Positions 52,130 through 60,525 of a stretch of DNA of 64,000 nucleotides are shown one piece after another. The notes beneath the pieces were generated by a model. It saw nothing but the letters and a program-made list of their open reading frames with translations, searched no databases and was not told the origin of the DNA. Numbering within the stretch: the first letter of the stretch is position 1; the number at the start of each line of letters is the position of its first letter. Both the position numbers and the translations under genes were made by a program. The stretch comes from Pseudonocardia kunmingensis (GTDB lineage Bacteria; Actinomycetota; Actinomycetes; Mycobacteriales; Pseudonocardiaceae), in assembly GCF_006716445.1 (NCBI RefSeq), contig NZ_VFPA01000001.1, positions 1,612,001 through 1,676,000 on the forward strand. Reading direction: 5' to 3'.

Positions 52130-52570
52130 TCAGGCCGGTGTCGCCACGGTCTGCGCCCTGCCGGCCGCGACCTCGATGTAGTGCGGGTTGTTCATGACGC
52201 CGAACAGGTTGCCGAACGGGTCGACCACGGACGCGGTCACGAAACCGGAGCCGTCACCGTGCTCGGTGATCGGCTGGTACTCCCGCGCCCCCAGCGCGAT
52301 CAACCGGTCGACGGCGCTCTCGAGGTCGTCGACGTGCCAGTACATCACCGCTCCGCCGGGGGCGTTGGCGGCGCCCGGCGGGGCGTAGCGGCGATCGATG
52401 AGCCCGATCTCGTCACCGTCGTCGCCGATGCGGAACTCCACGTAGGCGGGCGTCGCCGGGGCCGACGGGTAGGCGTAGTAGGCCTCGACACCGAACAGCT
52501 CGGCGTACCAGTCGCGCGCGGCGGCGAGGTCGTCGGCGTAGAGGTTCATGGTCGCGAATCCGCGGAACAT
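52130..52570 (-). CDS. VOC-family (glyoxalase/bleomycin-resistance fold) protein
   Basis: Small metalloenzyme-fold protein of 146 residues. Paired beta-alpha-beta-beta-beta modules: FATMNLYADDLAAARDWYAE, LFGVEAYYAYPSAPATPAYV, then VMYWHVDDLESAVDRLIALG and ASVVDPFGNLFGVMNNPHY. Start ATG 52570 follows GGGAG. Activity cannot be assigned. It is divergent from the CGNR-type regulator, and a palindrome lies between them at 52599-52618, so it is probably that regulator's target. Confidence 0.86.
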   Translation of the reverse strand: MFRGFATMNLYADDLAAARDWYAELFGVEAYYAYPSAPATPAYVEFRIGDDGDEIGLIDRRYAPPGAANAPGGAVMYWHVDDLESAVDRLIALGAREYQPITEHGDGSGFVTASVVDPFGNLFGVMNNPHYIEVAAGRAQTVATPA

Positions 52571-52598
52571 CGGATCTCCCTCGGTGGGCGGTCGGTGT

Positions 52599-52618
52599 GC
52601 GGTCACCGCTGTGACCGC
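52599..52618. promoter_or_regulatory. perfect palindrome between VOC and CGNR genes
   Basis: GCGGTCAC-CGCT-GTGACCGC, arms of eight bases without mismatch. It lies 29 nt upstream of the VOC start and 61 nt upstream of the CGNR start, a likely operator of the CGNR protein. Confidence 0.6.
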
Positions 52619-52678
52619 CGTTTGAAAGTAGCCGGTAACAGGTGACCAGTCAATGAGCTTTGTTGGTAACATTCGGTC

Positions 52679-53260
52679 ATGACGCCCCCTCTCGACACCC
52701 TGCAGAGCTTGATCAACACCTGGTTCGGGCGGGTCGCGACCGGCGACGGCGACGAGACCCTGCAGTCCCCTGCCGATCTCGCCCGCTGGTGCCGTGGGCA
52801 CGGCGTCGACGTCGCCGACGGCGAGATCTCCGCCGCGGACCTCGAGCTCGCTCTCGCCGTCCGGGAAGGCATGCGCGCGGCACTGGCCCGCCACAACGAC
52901 GCCGAGCAGCCCGCCGACGCCGCTGCACGGGAGCGACTCGACCAGGTCGCGTCGGACCTGCACCTGCACGTCACCCTGGACGGCGGGCGACCGCGCCTGC
53001 GGCCACGCGAGGTCGCCCCGGTGCGACACCTGATGGCGACGCTGCTCGCGGCAGCCGTCCTCGCCGACCAGGACCGCACGTGGCAGCGGCTGAAGGTGTG
53101 CCGCGAGCCGCGGTGCCGGGCGGCCTTCTACGACACCTCGCGCAACAACTCGGGCGTGTGGTGCTCGATGAGCGCGTGCGGCGCCGCGGCCAAGCAGCGC
53201 GCGTTCGTCGAGCGCAGGCGGGCCAGGAACGCCGCCGCGCGCCGAGCCGCGGCGCCGTGA
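52679..53260 (+). CDS. CGNR zinc-finger / ABATE-domain regulator
   Basis: About 193 residues. The N-terminal ABATE-like domain (LDTLQSLINTWFG, SPADLARWCRGHG) is followed by a C-terminal zinc finger: VCREPRCRAAFYDTSRNNSG, then VWCSMSACGAAAKQRAFVER. Four Cys bind the metal; the family's CGNR is CGAA here. Such proteins are transcription regulators. ATG 52679 has no clear ribosome site and may be leaderless. It overlaps the next gene by 4 nt. Confidence 0.85.
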   Translation: MTPPLDTLQSLINTWFGRVATGDGDETLQSPADLARWCRGHGVDVADGEISAADLELALAVREGMRAALARHNDAEQPADAAARERLDQVASDLHLHVTLDGGRPRLRPREVAPVRHLMATLLAAAVLADQDRTWQRLKVCREPRCRAAFYDTSRNNSGVWCSMSACGAAAKQRAFVERRRARNAAARRAAAP

Positions 53261-53916
53261 GCCGGCCCGGCCGGGACCCCCTGCCCGCGGGCTGGGTGCG
53301 GGTCGACTGCCACGTCCACACCGTCGCTTCCGGGGACTCCGTCCTCGGGATCGAGGAGCTGGCCGAACGGGCCGTCGCCGCGGGCATCGACGTCGTCTTC
53401 GTGACCGACCACCACGAGGTCTCCGCGGCGCTCGCCGCCCGCAGGCGCGATCTGGGCGTGCGGATCGAGGTCGGCGAGGAGATCCGCACGCCCGACGGCG
53501 AGGTGCTCGGCCTGTTCCTCGCCGAACGGATCCCGTACGTGCTGCCGCTGCCGGACGTCGTGGCGCGGATCCGCGCGCAGGGCGGGCTCGTCGGGCTCCC
53601 GCACCCCTACGACCCGGTGCGCTCGGGCACCGGTGCGGTGGCCGACGAGCTGTGCGGGGCCGGCGGCGTCGACTTTGTGGAGGCGTTCAACGCGAAGGTC
53701 GGCGACGCCGCGCACAACGCCGCGGCGGCCGCGTTGGGCGTCCGGCACGGACTGCCGGTGTCAGCGGGCTCGGACGCGCACGACGGGCCCGGGATCGGCG
53801 CCGCGTACGTCGAGATGCCCGACTTCGACGGACCCGCGGGCTTCCTCGACGCGCTGGGCCGCGGGCGCCTCGTCGGCGAGCTGCGACCCCATGCCGAGCG
53901 CTTCCGCAAGCCTTGA
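53257..53916 (+). CDS. PHP-domain phosphoesterase
   Basis: About 219 residues. Metal ligands of the PHP fold are in order: VDCHVHTVASGDSVLG (His-x-His), FVTDHHEV, EVGEEIRTPDGEVLGLFL, GLPHPYDP, and AGSDAHDGPGIGAAYVEM (Asp, His). Family members hydrolyse phosphoesters of nucleotides or amino-acid precursors. Start GTG 53257 overlaps the CGNR gene stop by 4 nt (GTGA), so the two are coupled. Substrate unknown. Confidence 0.86.
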   Translation: MSRPGRDPLPAGWVRVDCHVHTVASGDSVLGIEELAERAVAAGIDVVFVTDHHEVSAALAARRRDLGVRIEVGEEIRTPDGEVLGLFLAERIPYVLPLPDVVARIRAQGGLVGLPHPYDPVRSGTGAVADELCGAGGVDFVEAFNAKVGDAAHNAAAAALGVRHGLPVSAGSDAHDGPGIGAAYVEMPDFDGPAGFLDALGRGRLVGELRPHAERFRKP

Positions 53917-53951
53917 CATGCACCGTGACGTGCCGCACGATCGAGACGCGT

Positions 53952-54001
53952 TCTAGAGCTGGATTCTAACGGTTCTGGCCGCTCGCAGCGCTGCGAGCGC
54001 A
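53952..54001. promoter_or_regulatory. operator-like sites and 20-bp palindrome before the ABC importer
   Basis: GTTCTAGA (53952), GATTCTAACGGTTCTGG (53964-53980) and the perfect palindrome CGCTCGCAGC-GCTGCGAGCG (53982-54001) lie in the 109 nt before the importer operon. The GTTCTAG half also occurs in the degradation-operon promoter at 44.1 kb, suggesting one regulon. The palindrome may be a second operator or a terminator of the PHP gene. Confidence 0.5.
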
Positions 54002-54025
54002 CCCGCGCCCCAACGAGGAGGCTGC

Positions 54026-55054
54026 GTGTCCACCACCGTGACCAACCCGCCGCTGCTGCAGGTCGAGGACCTCCACGTCACCTTCGACACCCCCGAGGGC
54101 ACGGTCGAGGCGGTGTCCGGGGTGAGCTTCTCGGTCGGGGCGCAGGAGACCGTCGCGGTGGTCGGCGAGTCCGGCTCCGGCAAGACCGTCACCGCGCTCG
54201 CCGTGCTGCAGCTGCTCGACGGCGGCCGGATCAGCGGGGGCCGGGTGCTCTGGGACGGCGAGGACCTCGCCGCGCTCGACCGCCGCGCGCTGCGCCGCGT
54301 CCGCGGCAACGAGATCGCCATGATCTTCCAGGACCCGATGACGTCGCTCGACCCGCTCTACAGCGTCGGCCACCAGATCGTCGAGGCGCTGCGGCTGCAC
54401 CGGCGGATCAGCAAGCGGGACGCCCGCGAGCGGGCGGCCGAGCTGCTGGAGCAGGTCGGGATGCCCGACCCGCGCCGTCGGCTCGCGGCCTACCCGCACC
54501 AGCTCTCCGGCGGCCAGCGGCAGCGCGTCATGATCGCGATCGCGCTCGCGTGCTCGCCGCGGCTGCTGATCGCCGACGAGCCGACCACCGCGCTGGACGT
54601 CACGATCGAGGCGCAGATCCTCGAGCTGCTCGGCGACCTGCAGCACGAGTACCGCAGCGCGATGCTGCTGGTCACCCACGACATGGGCGTGGTCGCCGAG
54701 ACCGCGGACCGCGTCGTCGTCTTCTACGCGGGGCAGGTCGTCGAGCAGGGCGCCACCGCCGACGTCCTGAGCGACCCGCAGCACCCCTACACCGCGGCGC
54801 TGCTGGACGCGATGCCCACGCCGGGCACCGACCGCGCGCAGCCGCTCGCCGCGATCCCGGGCGCCGTGCCGCCGCTGCGCGCGATGCCGGCGGGCTGCCG
54901 CTTCCACACCCGCTGCGCGCGCGCGTGGGACGAGTGCGGGCACACCGAACCCCTGCTGCACGAGCTGCCCGGCGACCGCGCGGCGCGCTGCCTGCTGCAC
55001 CGGCCCGGCCAGGAGCGCCCGCTCCGGGACGCGCTCACCACGAAGGGGGCCTGA
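54026..55054 (+). CDS. ABC importer ATP-binding subunit (OppD/DppD type)
   Basis: ATPase of 342 residues driving uptake of peptides or similar solutes. Walker [15 protein letters not shown]-loop [13 protein letters not shown], signature [13 protein letters not shown], Walker [16 protein letters not shown] and H-loop [10 protein letters not shown]. The C-terminal Cys cluster ([21 protein letters not shown]) is typical of the Opp/Dpp ATPases that carry an Fe-S cluster. Start GTG 54026 follows GAGGAGG. First gene of a five-gene operon. Confidence 0.9.
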   Translation: MSTTVTNPPLLQVEDLHVTFDTPEGTVEAVSGVSFSVGAQETVAVVGESGSGKTVTALAVLQLLDGGRISGGRVLWDGEDLAALDRRALRRVRGNEIAMIFQDPMTSLDPLYSVGHQIVEALRLHRRISKRDARERAAELLEQVGMPDPRRRLAAYPHQLSGGQRQRVMIAIALACSPRLLIADEPTTALDVTIEAQILELLGDLQHEYRSAMLLVTHDMGVVAETADRVVVFYAGQVVEQGATADVLSDPQHPYTAALLDAMPTPGTDRAQPLAAIPGAVPPLRAMPAGCRFHTRCARAWDECGHTEPLLHELPGDRAARCLLHRPGQERPLRDALTTKGA

Positions 55055-56085
55055 TGTCGTCCTCGCCCGCGGCGCACCCCCTGTCCGCCGACGCCGCCCC
55101 GGCAGGCGACCTGCTGGAGGTCACCGGCCTCGTCAAGCACTTCCCCATCACCCGCGGCCTGCTGCGCCGCACGGTCGGGCACGTCCGGGCGGTCGACGGC
55201 GTGTCGTTCCGGATCGCGCCGGGCGAGACCGTCGGGCTGGTCGGCGAGTCCGGGTCGGGGAAGTCGACGGTGGCCCGGCTGGTGCTGCGCCTGCTCGACC
55301 CGACGAGCGGCAGCATCCGCTTCGACGGCCGCGAGATCGCCGGGCTCTCCGCCCGCGAGCTGGCCCCGCTGCGCCGCCGGATGCAGATCGTGTTCCAGGA
55401 CCCGGTCAGCTCGTTCGACCCGCGCATGACGGTCTGCTCGGTGATCACCGAGCCGCTGGAGGCCCAGCGCATCTCGTCCGGGCGCGCGGCCCGGCAGCGC
55501 GCCGGCGAGCTGCTCGAGCTCGTCGGGCTCTCCGCGGGCGACCTCGACCGCTACCCGCACCAGTTCTCCGGCGGCCAGGCCCAGCGCATCGGCATCGCCC
55601 GCGCGCTGGCCACCGACCCGCGCCTCCTGGTGTGCGACGAGGCCGTCAGCGCGCTCGACGTCTCCGTGCAGGCCCAGGTGCTCAACCTGCTGCGCAGGCT
55701 GCAGCGCGAGCTGGGGCTGTCCTACCTGTTCATCGCCCACGACCTGAACGTGGTGCGCTACGTGTCCGACCGCGTCTGCGTCATGTACTTGGGACGGATC
55801 GTCGAGCAGGGCCCGGCCGAGGCGCTGCTGGCCGACCCGCGCCACCCGTACACGCAGAGCCTGGCGGCGGCGATCGCGGCGGACCCGCGCAACCCGACGC
55901 GGCGCCGCCGCGGCGTCGTGCGCGGGGAGACGCCCAGCCCCAGCGACCCGCCGAGCGGATGCCACTTCCACCCCCGCTGCCCCCACGCGTTCGACCCCTG
56001 CCGCGACGTCGAGCCCGCCGCCGTCGCCGCGGGCCCGGGCCGCACCGCGTCCTGCCACCTGCTCGGGGAGGCCGACCGTGCTTGA
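55054..56085 (+). CDS. ABC importer ATP-binding subunit (OppF/DppF type)
   Basis: Second ATPase, 343 residues. Walker [15 protein letters not shown]-loop IVFQDPVSSFDPR, signature QFSGGQAQRIGIA, Walker B RLLVCDEAVSALDVS (Ala in place of the usual Pro), H-loop IAHDLNVVRY and a C-terminal GCHFHPRCPHAFDPCR cluster. Start ATG 55054 overlaps the previous stop by one base (TGATG). It forms the ATPase heterodimer with the preceding subunit. Confidence 0.9.
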   Translation: MSSSPAAHPLSADAAPAGDLLEVTGLVKHFPITRGLLRRTVGHVRAVDGVSFRIAPGETVGLVGESGSGKSTVARLVLRLLDPTSGSIRFDGREIAGLSARELAPLRRRMQIVFQDPVSSFDPRMTVCSVITEPLEAQRISSGRAARQRAGELLELVGLSAGDLDRYPHQFSGGQAQRIGIARALATDPRLLVCDEAVSALDVSVQAQVLNLLRRLQRELGLSYLFIAHDLNVVRYVSDRVCVMYLGRIVEQGPAEALLADPRHPYTQSLAAAIAADPRNPTRRRRGVVRGETPSPSDPPSGCHFHPRCPHAFDPCRDVEPAAVAAGPGRTASCHLLGEADRA

Positions 56086-57028
56086 GTACGTCGTCCGCCG
56101 CGGCCTCTACGGCGTGCTCGTCGTCGCGCTCGTCACCGTGTTCGTGTTCCTCACGCTGCGCCTGATCCCCGGCGACGTCGTGCGGCTGCAGCTCGCCGAC
56201 GCCCCCGGCGTCACCCCGGAGCAGCTCGCCGAGCGCGCCGCGCAGCTGGGCCTGGACCAGCCACTGCTCACCCAGCTCTGGGTCTTCCTCACCGACGCCG
56301 TGCGCGGCGACTTCGGCACGTCGTTCCAGAGCGGCGAGCCGGTCACGGCGCTCATCGCCGAGCGGCTGCCCACCACCCTGCAGCTCGGGGTGATGGCGGT
56401 GCTCGTGAGCATCCTCCTGGGCGTGCCGCTCGGCCTGCTCTCGGCCGTGCGCCAGAACAGCTGGCTCGACCAGGGCCTGCGCGCGGTCTCGGTGGCGGGG
56501 CTGTCGATCCCCAACTTCTGGCTCGGCCTGCTGCTGGTCACCTACCTCGCGCTGTGGTTCAGCTGGTCGCCGCCGCTGGTGTACCGCACGCCGGGCGAGG
56601 ACCTGGGCTCCAACCTGGTGCACATGGCGCTGCCCGCGATCGCGCTGGGGGTGGCCGGCATGGCGGCCATCGCCCGGATGCTGCGCTCGTCGCTGCTGGA
56701 GGTGCTGCGCTCGCCGTTCGTGCGCACCGTGCGGGCGAAGGGCGCGCCGGAGCACACGATCCTGTTCACCCACGCCGTGCGCAACTCGCTGGTGCCGGTG
56801 TTCAGCCTGCTGGGCCTGCAGGTCGGGCACATCCTCGGCGGCACCGTGATCCTGGAGTCGATCTTCGCGATCCCCGGCATGGGCATGCTGATCTTCGAGT
56901 CGGTGCAGGTGCGCGACTACCCCGTCGTGCTCGGCTGCGTCGTCGTGTACGGCGCGGTGTTCGTGCTGGTCAACCTCGTGGTCGACGTGCTGTACGGCGT
57001 GATCGACCCGCGCATCCGGTACGCGTGA
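56078..57028 (+). CDS. ABC importer permease (DppB type)
   Basis: Six-TM permease of 316 residues. RLIPGDVVRLQLADAPGVTP, VSVAGLSIPNFWLGLLLVTY, and the EAA-type loop VRTVRAKGAPEHTILFTHAV with RNSLVPVFSLLGLQVGHILG match the DppB/OppB family. Start GTG 56078 overlaps the ATPase gene by 8 nt. It pairs with the next gene's product. Confidence 0.9.
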   Translation: MLEYVVRRGLYGVLVVALVTVFVFLTLRLIPGDVVRLQLADAPGVTPEQLAERAAQLGLDQPLLTQLWVFLTDAVRGDFGTSFQSGEPVTALIAERLPTTLQLGVMAVLVSILLGVPLGLLSAVRQNSWLDQGLRAVSVAGLSIPNFWLGLLLVTYLALWFSWSPPLVYRTPGEDLGSNLVHMALPAIALGVAGMAAIARMLRSSLLEVLRSPFVRTVRAKGAPEHTILFTHAVRNSLVPVFSLLGLQVGHILGGTVILESIFAIPGMGMLIFESVQVRDYPVVLGCVVVYGAVFVLVNLVVDVLYGVIDPRIRYA

Positions 57029-57038
57029 GGAGCAGCTG

Positions 57039-57917
57039 ATGAGCGAGATCGCGGTCCCGATCGCCGCACCGCGGCCGGGCGGCACGCGCCGCACGCTGCG
57101 GCTGCTGCGCCGCCAGCCCCTCGGGGTCGTCGCGGGCGTGGTGGTGGTGCTGCTCGTGGTGGCCGCGGCGCTCGCGCCCGTCATCGCGCCCTTCGACCCC
57201 ACCGCCCAGCAGCGGGAGAACTTCCTGCAGATCCCCGGCGGGCAGTTCCTCATGGGCACCGACGACCTGGGCCGCGACATCTTCAGCCGCGTGCTCTACG
57301 GCGCCCGCACCTCGCTGCTGGTGGCGGTGTGCACGCTCGCCGTCGGCGGGGCGCTCGGCGTCGCGATCGGGGTGGTGTCGGGCTACTTCGCGGGCGGCTG
57401 GATCGACACGCTGCTGCAGCGCGTCATGGACACCCTGATGGCGATCCCCGGGATCGTGCTGCTGCTGTTCGTCGCCGCGCTGCTCGGCCCCAGCATCCGC
57501 AACACGGTGATCGCGCTGAGCCTGCTGGTCGTGCCCTCGTTCAACCGCGTCGCGCGCGGGGAGATGCTGCGCATCCGCGAGGAGCTCTACGTCGAGTCGG
57601 CGCGGGCCAGCGGCTGCAGCACCTGGCGCATCCTGCGCCACCACGGCCTGCCCAACCTGCTGGCGCCGATCCTCGTGGTCACCAGCCTGATGTTCGCGAT
57701 CGTGATCATCGCCGAGTCGGCGCTGAGCTTCCTCGGCATCGGCACCCCGCCGCCCACGCCGTCGTGGGGGGCGATGCTGTCCGACGGCTCGCGCTACATG
57801 GAGATCGCCCCGTGGATGGTCGTGTTCCCCGGCGGTGCGCTCACCGTCGCGGTGCTCGCCTTCAACCTGCTCGGCGACGCGCTGCGCGACGTCTTCGACC
57901 CCAAGCAGTCCCGCTAG
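57039..57917 (+). CDS. ABC importer permease (DppC type)
   Basis: Permease of 292 residues. The N-terminal TM (LGVVAGVVVVLLVVAAALAP) is followed by FLMGTDDLGRDIFSRVLYGA, the DppC signature, then the EAA loop YVESARASGCSTWRILRHHG and SFLGIGTPPPTPSWGAMLSD. Start ATG 57039 follows GAGGAGC. It completes the transmembrane pore with the DppB-type subunit. Confidence 0.91.
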   Translation: MSEIAVPIAAPRPGGTRRTLRLLRRQPLGVVAGVVVVLLVVAAALAPVIAPFDPTAQQRENFLQIPGGQFLMGTDDLGRDIFSRVLYGARTSLLVAVCTLAVGGALGVAIGVVSGYFAGGWIDTLLQRVMDTLMAIPGIVLLLFVAALLGPSIRNTVIALSLLVVPSFNRVARGEMLRIREELYVESARASGCSTWRILRHHGLPNLLAPILVVTSLMFAIVIIAESALSFLGIGTPPPTPSWGAMLSDGSRYMEIAPWMVVFPGGALTVAVLAFNLLGDALRDVFDPKQSR

Positions 57918-57946
57918 AAGTCGTCACTGACCATCTGGGAGTCCAC

Positions 57947-59596
57947 ATGCGCTCGTACCGGCTGGTGCTCGCCCTCGTCGTCGTGGCGCTGCTCGGCACG
58001 GCCTGCTTCAGCGCCCCCGGCGGCGGGGGCGCCGGGGGCGCCGCGCTCGAGGACCGCCGCCCGGAGGAGAACGCAGGCCCACCGCAGCCCGGCGGCGCGT
58101 TCCGCTACGCGCTGCCCTCGGACGCGCGCTCGCTCGACCCGCACCGCGAGTCGTCGTTCAACACGCACATCGCGATCGGATCCACGTACAGCAAGCTGGT
58201 CGACTTCAAGACCGGCCCGGACGTCCCCTACGGCGCCCCGGAGCTGGAGGGCGACCTCGCGGAGAGCTGGGAGACCTCCCCGGACGGCACCACCTGGACG
58301 TTCCACCTGCGCCAGGGCGTGCGCTTCCACGACGTCGCGCCGGTGAACGGGCGGGAGTTCACCTCCGACGACGTCATGTGCACGCTCCAGCGGATCCGCG
58401 AGCTGCCGGGCCACCAGGTCAGCCAGCTCGCGATGGTGCAGGAGGCCGGCGCGCCCGACCCGTACACCGTCGTCTTCCGGCTCACCGAGCCCTACGCCGA
58501 GTTCGACACCAACCTGGCAGGCCACTTCATGTGGATGCTGCCGTGCGAGGCCACCCGCGGCGAGTTCGACGTGTCCACCACCGCGATCGGCACCGGCCCC
58601 TACGTGCTCGAGCGCTGGGAACGCGACCGCGAGCGCGTGCTCACCGCCCACCCCGACTACTACGTCGAGGGCCAGCCCTACATCGAGCGCATCGAGATCT
58701 CGATCGTGCCCGACCAGGCCGCCGCGATCGCCGCGTTCCGCACCGGCCAGACCGACTTCCTCAGCGCGCTGTCGCTCGACCTCGCACAGGCCGAGCGGAT
58801 CCTCACCGAGGACCCGGAGGCGGTGCTGTTCCGGGAGCAGGGCCTCACCCAGACCCGGCTGTACATGAACCAGGCCCGCGAGCCCTTCGACGACGTGCGC
58901 GTGCGCCGCGCGATCGCGCTCGCGATCGACCGGCAGGGGATGGTCGACACGATCCGCGCCGGCGGCAGCCCGACGGCGGCCGTCACGCCGACGCTGTTCG
59001 GCGGGCTGCCCTCGGAGGAGGCCGCCCGGCTGCAGCCGCACGACCCGGAACAGGCCCGCGCGCTGCTCGCCGAGGCCGGCTTCCCGCAGGGCTTCTCCAC
59101 CCGGATGATCCTCACCGACGGGTACGGCGAGAACGTCGTGCGCGAGGCGCAGTGGGTGCAGCAGGACCTCGCCGAGATCGGGATCCAGGTCGAGCTCGTC
59201 CTACAGGACTACGCCACGTACTTCACCGAGAGCTTCGCGGGCGAGAACTACGACATGGGCTACGGGCTGCAGACGCCCATGCTCTCCGCCGACGACTACC
59301 TCAGCAGCGAGTGGGCCTCCGACGGCCCGCGCAACTGGTACGGCATCTCCGACCCTGCGCTCGACCAGATGATCAACGAGCAGCGCGGCGAGCTGGACCG
59401 GGCCACCCGCGAGGAGCAGCTGCACGAGATCCAGCGCTACATCATGGAGAACGTGTCGAACCCGGTGCCGCTCTACGTCTACGACGGGCTGTCGATCTAC
59501 GCGCCGTACCTGCACGACGCGTGGCCGCACCCGGACTACGGCACGCGCCACCAGGCGAGGATGTGGCTGGGGCCCGAGGCCCCGGGTCGCGCCTAG
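57947..59596 (+). CDS. ABC importer solute-binding lipoprotein (OppA/DppA type, SBP family 5)
   Basis: Binding protein of 549 residues. The signal peptide ends at the lipobox LLGTAC. FRYALPSDARSLDPHRESSF, YSKLVDF, LAESWETSPDGTTWTFHLRQ with GVRFHDVAPVNGREFTSDDV, and VRRAIALAIDRQGMVDTIRA are family-5 signatures. Start ATG 57947. It captures peptide-like or other ligands outside the membrane. Nearby acyl-CoA catabolic genes suggest the ligand might not be a peptide, but this is uncertain. Confidence 0.9.
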   Translation: MRSYRLVLALVVVALLGTACFSAPGGGGAGGAALEDRRPEENAGPPQPGGAFRYALPSDARSLDPHRESSFNTHIAIGSTYSKLVDFKTGPDVPYGAPELEGDLAESWETSPDGTTWTFHLRQGVRFHDVAPVNGREFTSDDVMCTLQRIRELPGHQVSQLAMVQEAGAPDPYTVVFRLTEPYAEFDTNLAGHFMWMLPCEATRGEFDVSTTAIGTGPYVLERWERDRERVLTAHPDYYVEGQPYIERIEISIVPDQAAAIAAFRTGQTDFLSALSLDLAQAERILTEDPEAVLFREQGLTQTRLYMNQAREPFDDVRVRRAIALAIDRQGMVDTIRAGGSPTAAVTPTLFGGLPSEEAARLQPHDPEQARALLAEAGFPQGFSTRMILTDGYGENVVREAQWVQQDLAEIGIQVELVLQDYATYFTESFAGENYDMGYGLQTPMLSADDYLSSEWASDGPRNWYGISDPALDQMINEQRGELDRATREEQLHEIQRYIMENVSNPVPLYVYDGLSIYAPYLHDAWPHPDYGTRHQARMWLGPEAPGRA

Positions 59597-59600
59597 AACG

Positions 59601-59699
59601 ACGAACGGCACTCTCGTCGGTAGCGACGCCATGTATGTCTGAGAGTGCGCGCCGAGCGGAGCCGGCGCGCACTCTCAGTGGAATCAGAGTGCCGTTCGT
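59601..59699. terminator. nested double inverted repeat between convergent genes
   Basis: Outer arms ACGAACGGCACTCT (59601-59614) and AGAGTGCCGTTCGT (59686-59699) are perfect over 14 nt. Inside, GAGAGTGCGCGCCG (59641-59654) and CGGCGCGCACTCTC (59663-59676) are also perfect over 14 nt. GAGAGTGC or its complement appears in all four arms. It lies between the importer operon and the Rpf-like gene and is probably a bidirectional terminator. Confidence 0.7.
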
Positions 59700-59709
59700 T
59701 GCGGGAGGA

Positions 59710-60060
59710 TCAGCGCAGGCCGAGCTTCTTCGAGCAGGCGGGCCAGGCGCCCCAGCCCTGGCCGTCGAGGACGCGCTCGGCGACGGCGATCTGCTCGGCG
59801 CGGCTGGCGTTGTGCGCCCTGCCCTCACCGCCGAAGGCCTTCCAGGTGGACGGCGTGAACTGCAGGCCGCCGGAGAAGCCGTTGCCGGTGTTGGCCGACC
59901 AGTTGCCGCTGCTCTCGCACTGGGCGAGCTTGTCCCAGACCCCGGACGGGGCGGCGTTGGCGGTACCGGCCAGCGCGAGCGGCGCGCCGACGGCGATCGC
60001 TCCGGCGACGGTGAGCCGGAGCAGGTTCTTGCGGGTGGACGTGCGGGAGCGGAAAGACAT
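59710..60060 (-). CDS. Rpf-like secreted transglycosylase
   Basis: Secreted cell-wall hydrolase of 116 residues. The signal peptide runs to about residue 36 (LTVAGAIAVGAPLALAGTANA). The resuscitation-promoting-factor domain follows: WDKLAQCESSGNWSANTGNG with catalytic Glu49, FSGGLQFTPSTWKAFGG, then EQIAVAERVLDGQGWGAWPA. Two Cys (48 and in PACSKK) can form the family disulfide. It is a minimal Rpf without LysM or G5 domains. Start ATG 60060 follows GAGGAG. Confidence 0.92.
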   Translation of the reverse strand: MSFRSRTSTRKNLLRLTVAGAIAVGAPLALAGTANAAPSGVWDKLAQCESSGNWSANTGNGFSGGLQFTPSTWKAFGGEGRAHNASRAEQIAVAERVLDGQGWGAWPACSKKLGLR

Positions 60061-60525
60061 TCTTGGGGGTTTCTCCTCGAACGGGGCGAGTGCCTCACAG
60101 GTGTCGTCGACTCACTCATCCGGTCGACGGCCAGCGACAGTACGTGCAGGTCAGCCGCCCGCGTCAAACCACGGAAACCGTGAGGAGCGTCATGTAACGC
60201 TGCTTCCCGACCAGTCGCAGCGGACAACTCCGCAGCGCACACGGCAAATCGATCACCACGAAGATCGGAGTATGTTTCCGAGATCAGTTCGTGATAGAGG
60301 CGTGACTCACCCCGAAAGTGTGAGGCGGGCCATGCCGCACCGGCACCCTCGGTGACCAGCGACGATGATCGATCCGACCCGCACGACGCGGTCGTCGGAG
60401 CGGCGTGCTTCTCGGCGACTCGCGGAGTCCAGATCGGTTCGAGCCGCGCATCAGAGTGATCCGCGCAGCGCTGCGGTACCTCTGGGAGCGATCACCGCGT
60501 GATCGCGGCGACGGGACCGCGGGGA
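60061..60525. other. upstream region of the Rpf-like gene
   Basis: A 465-nt gap without a recognisable gene. On the minus strand TTGACG (60162-60167) and TACTGT (60137-60142) could be a promoter, though the 19-nt spacing is long. Rpf genes in actinobacteria often have a c-di-AMP (ydaO-type) riboswitch; I looked for its conserved blocks and found only a weak GGGGTGA-like piece near 60310, so I do not call it. Confidence 0.4.

Noticed and set aside
60061..60525. c-di-AMP (ydaO-type) riboswitch before the Rpf-like gene
   Set aside because: Only one weak GGGGTGA-like block is present and the paired conserved blocks are missing; needs a covariance-model search.
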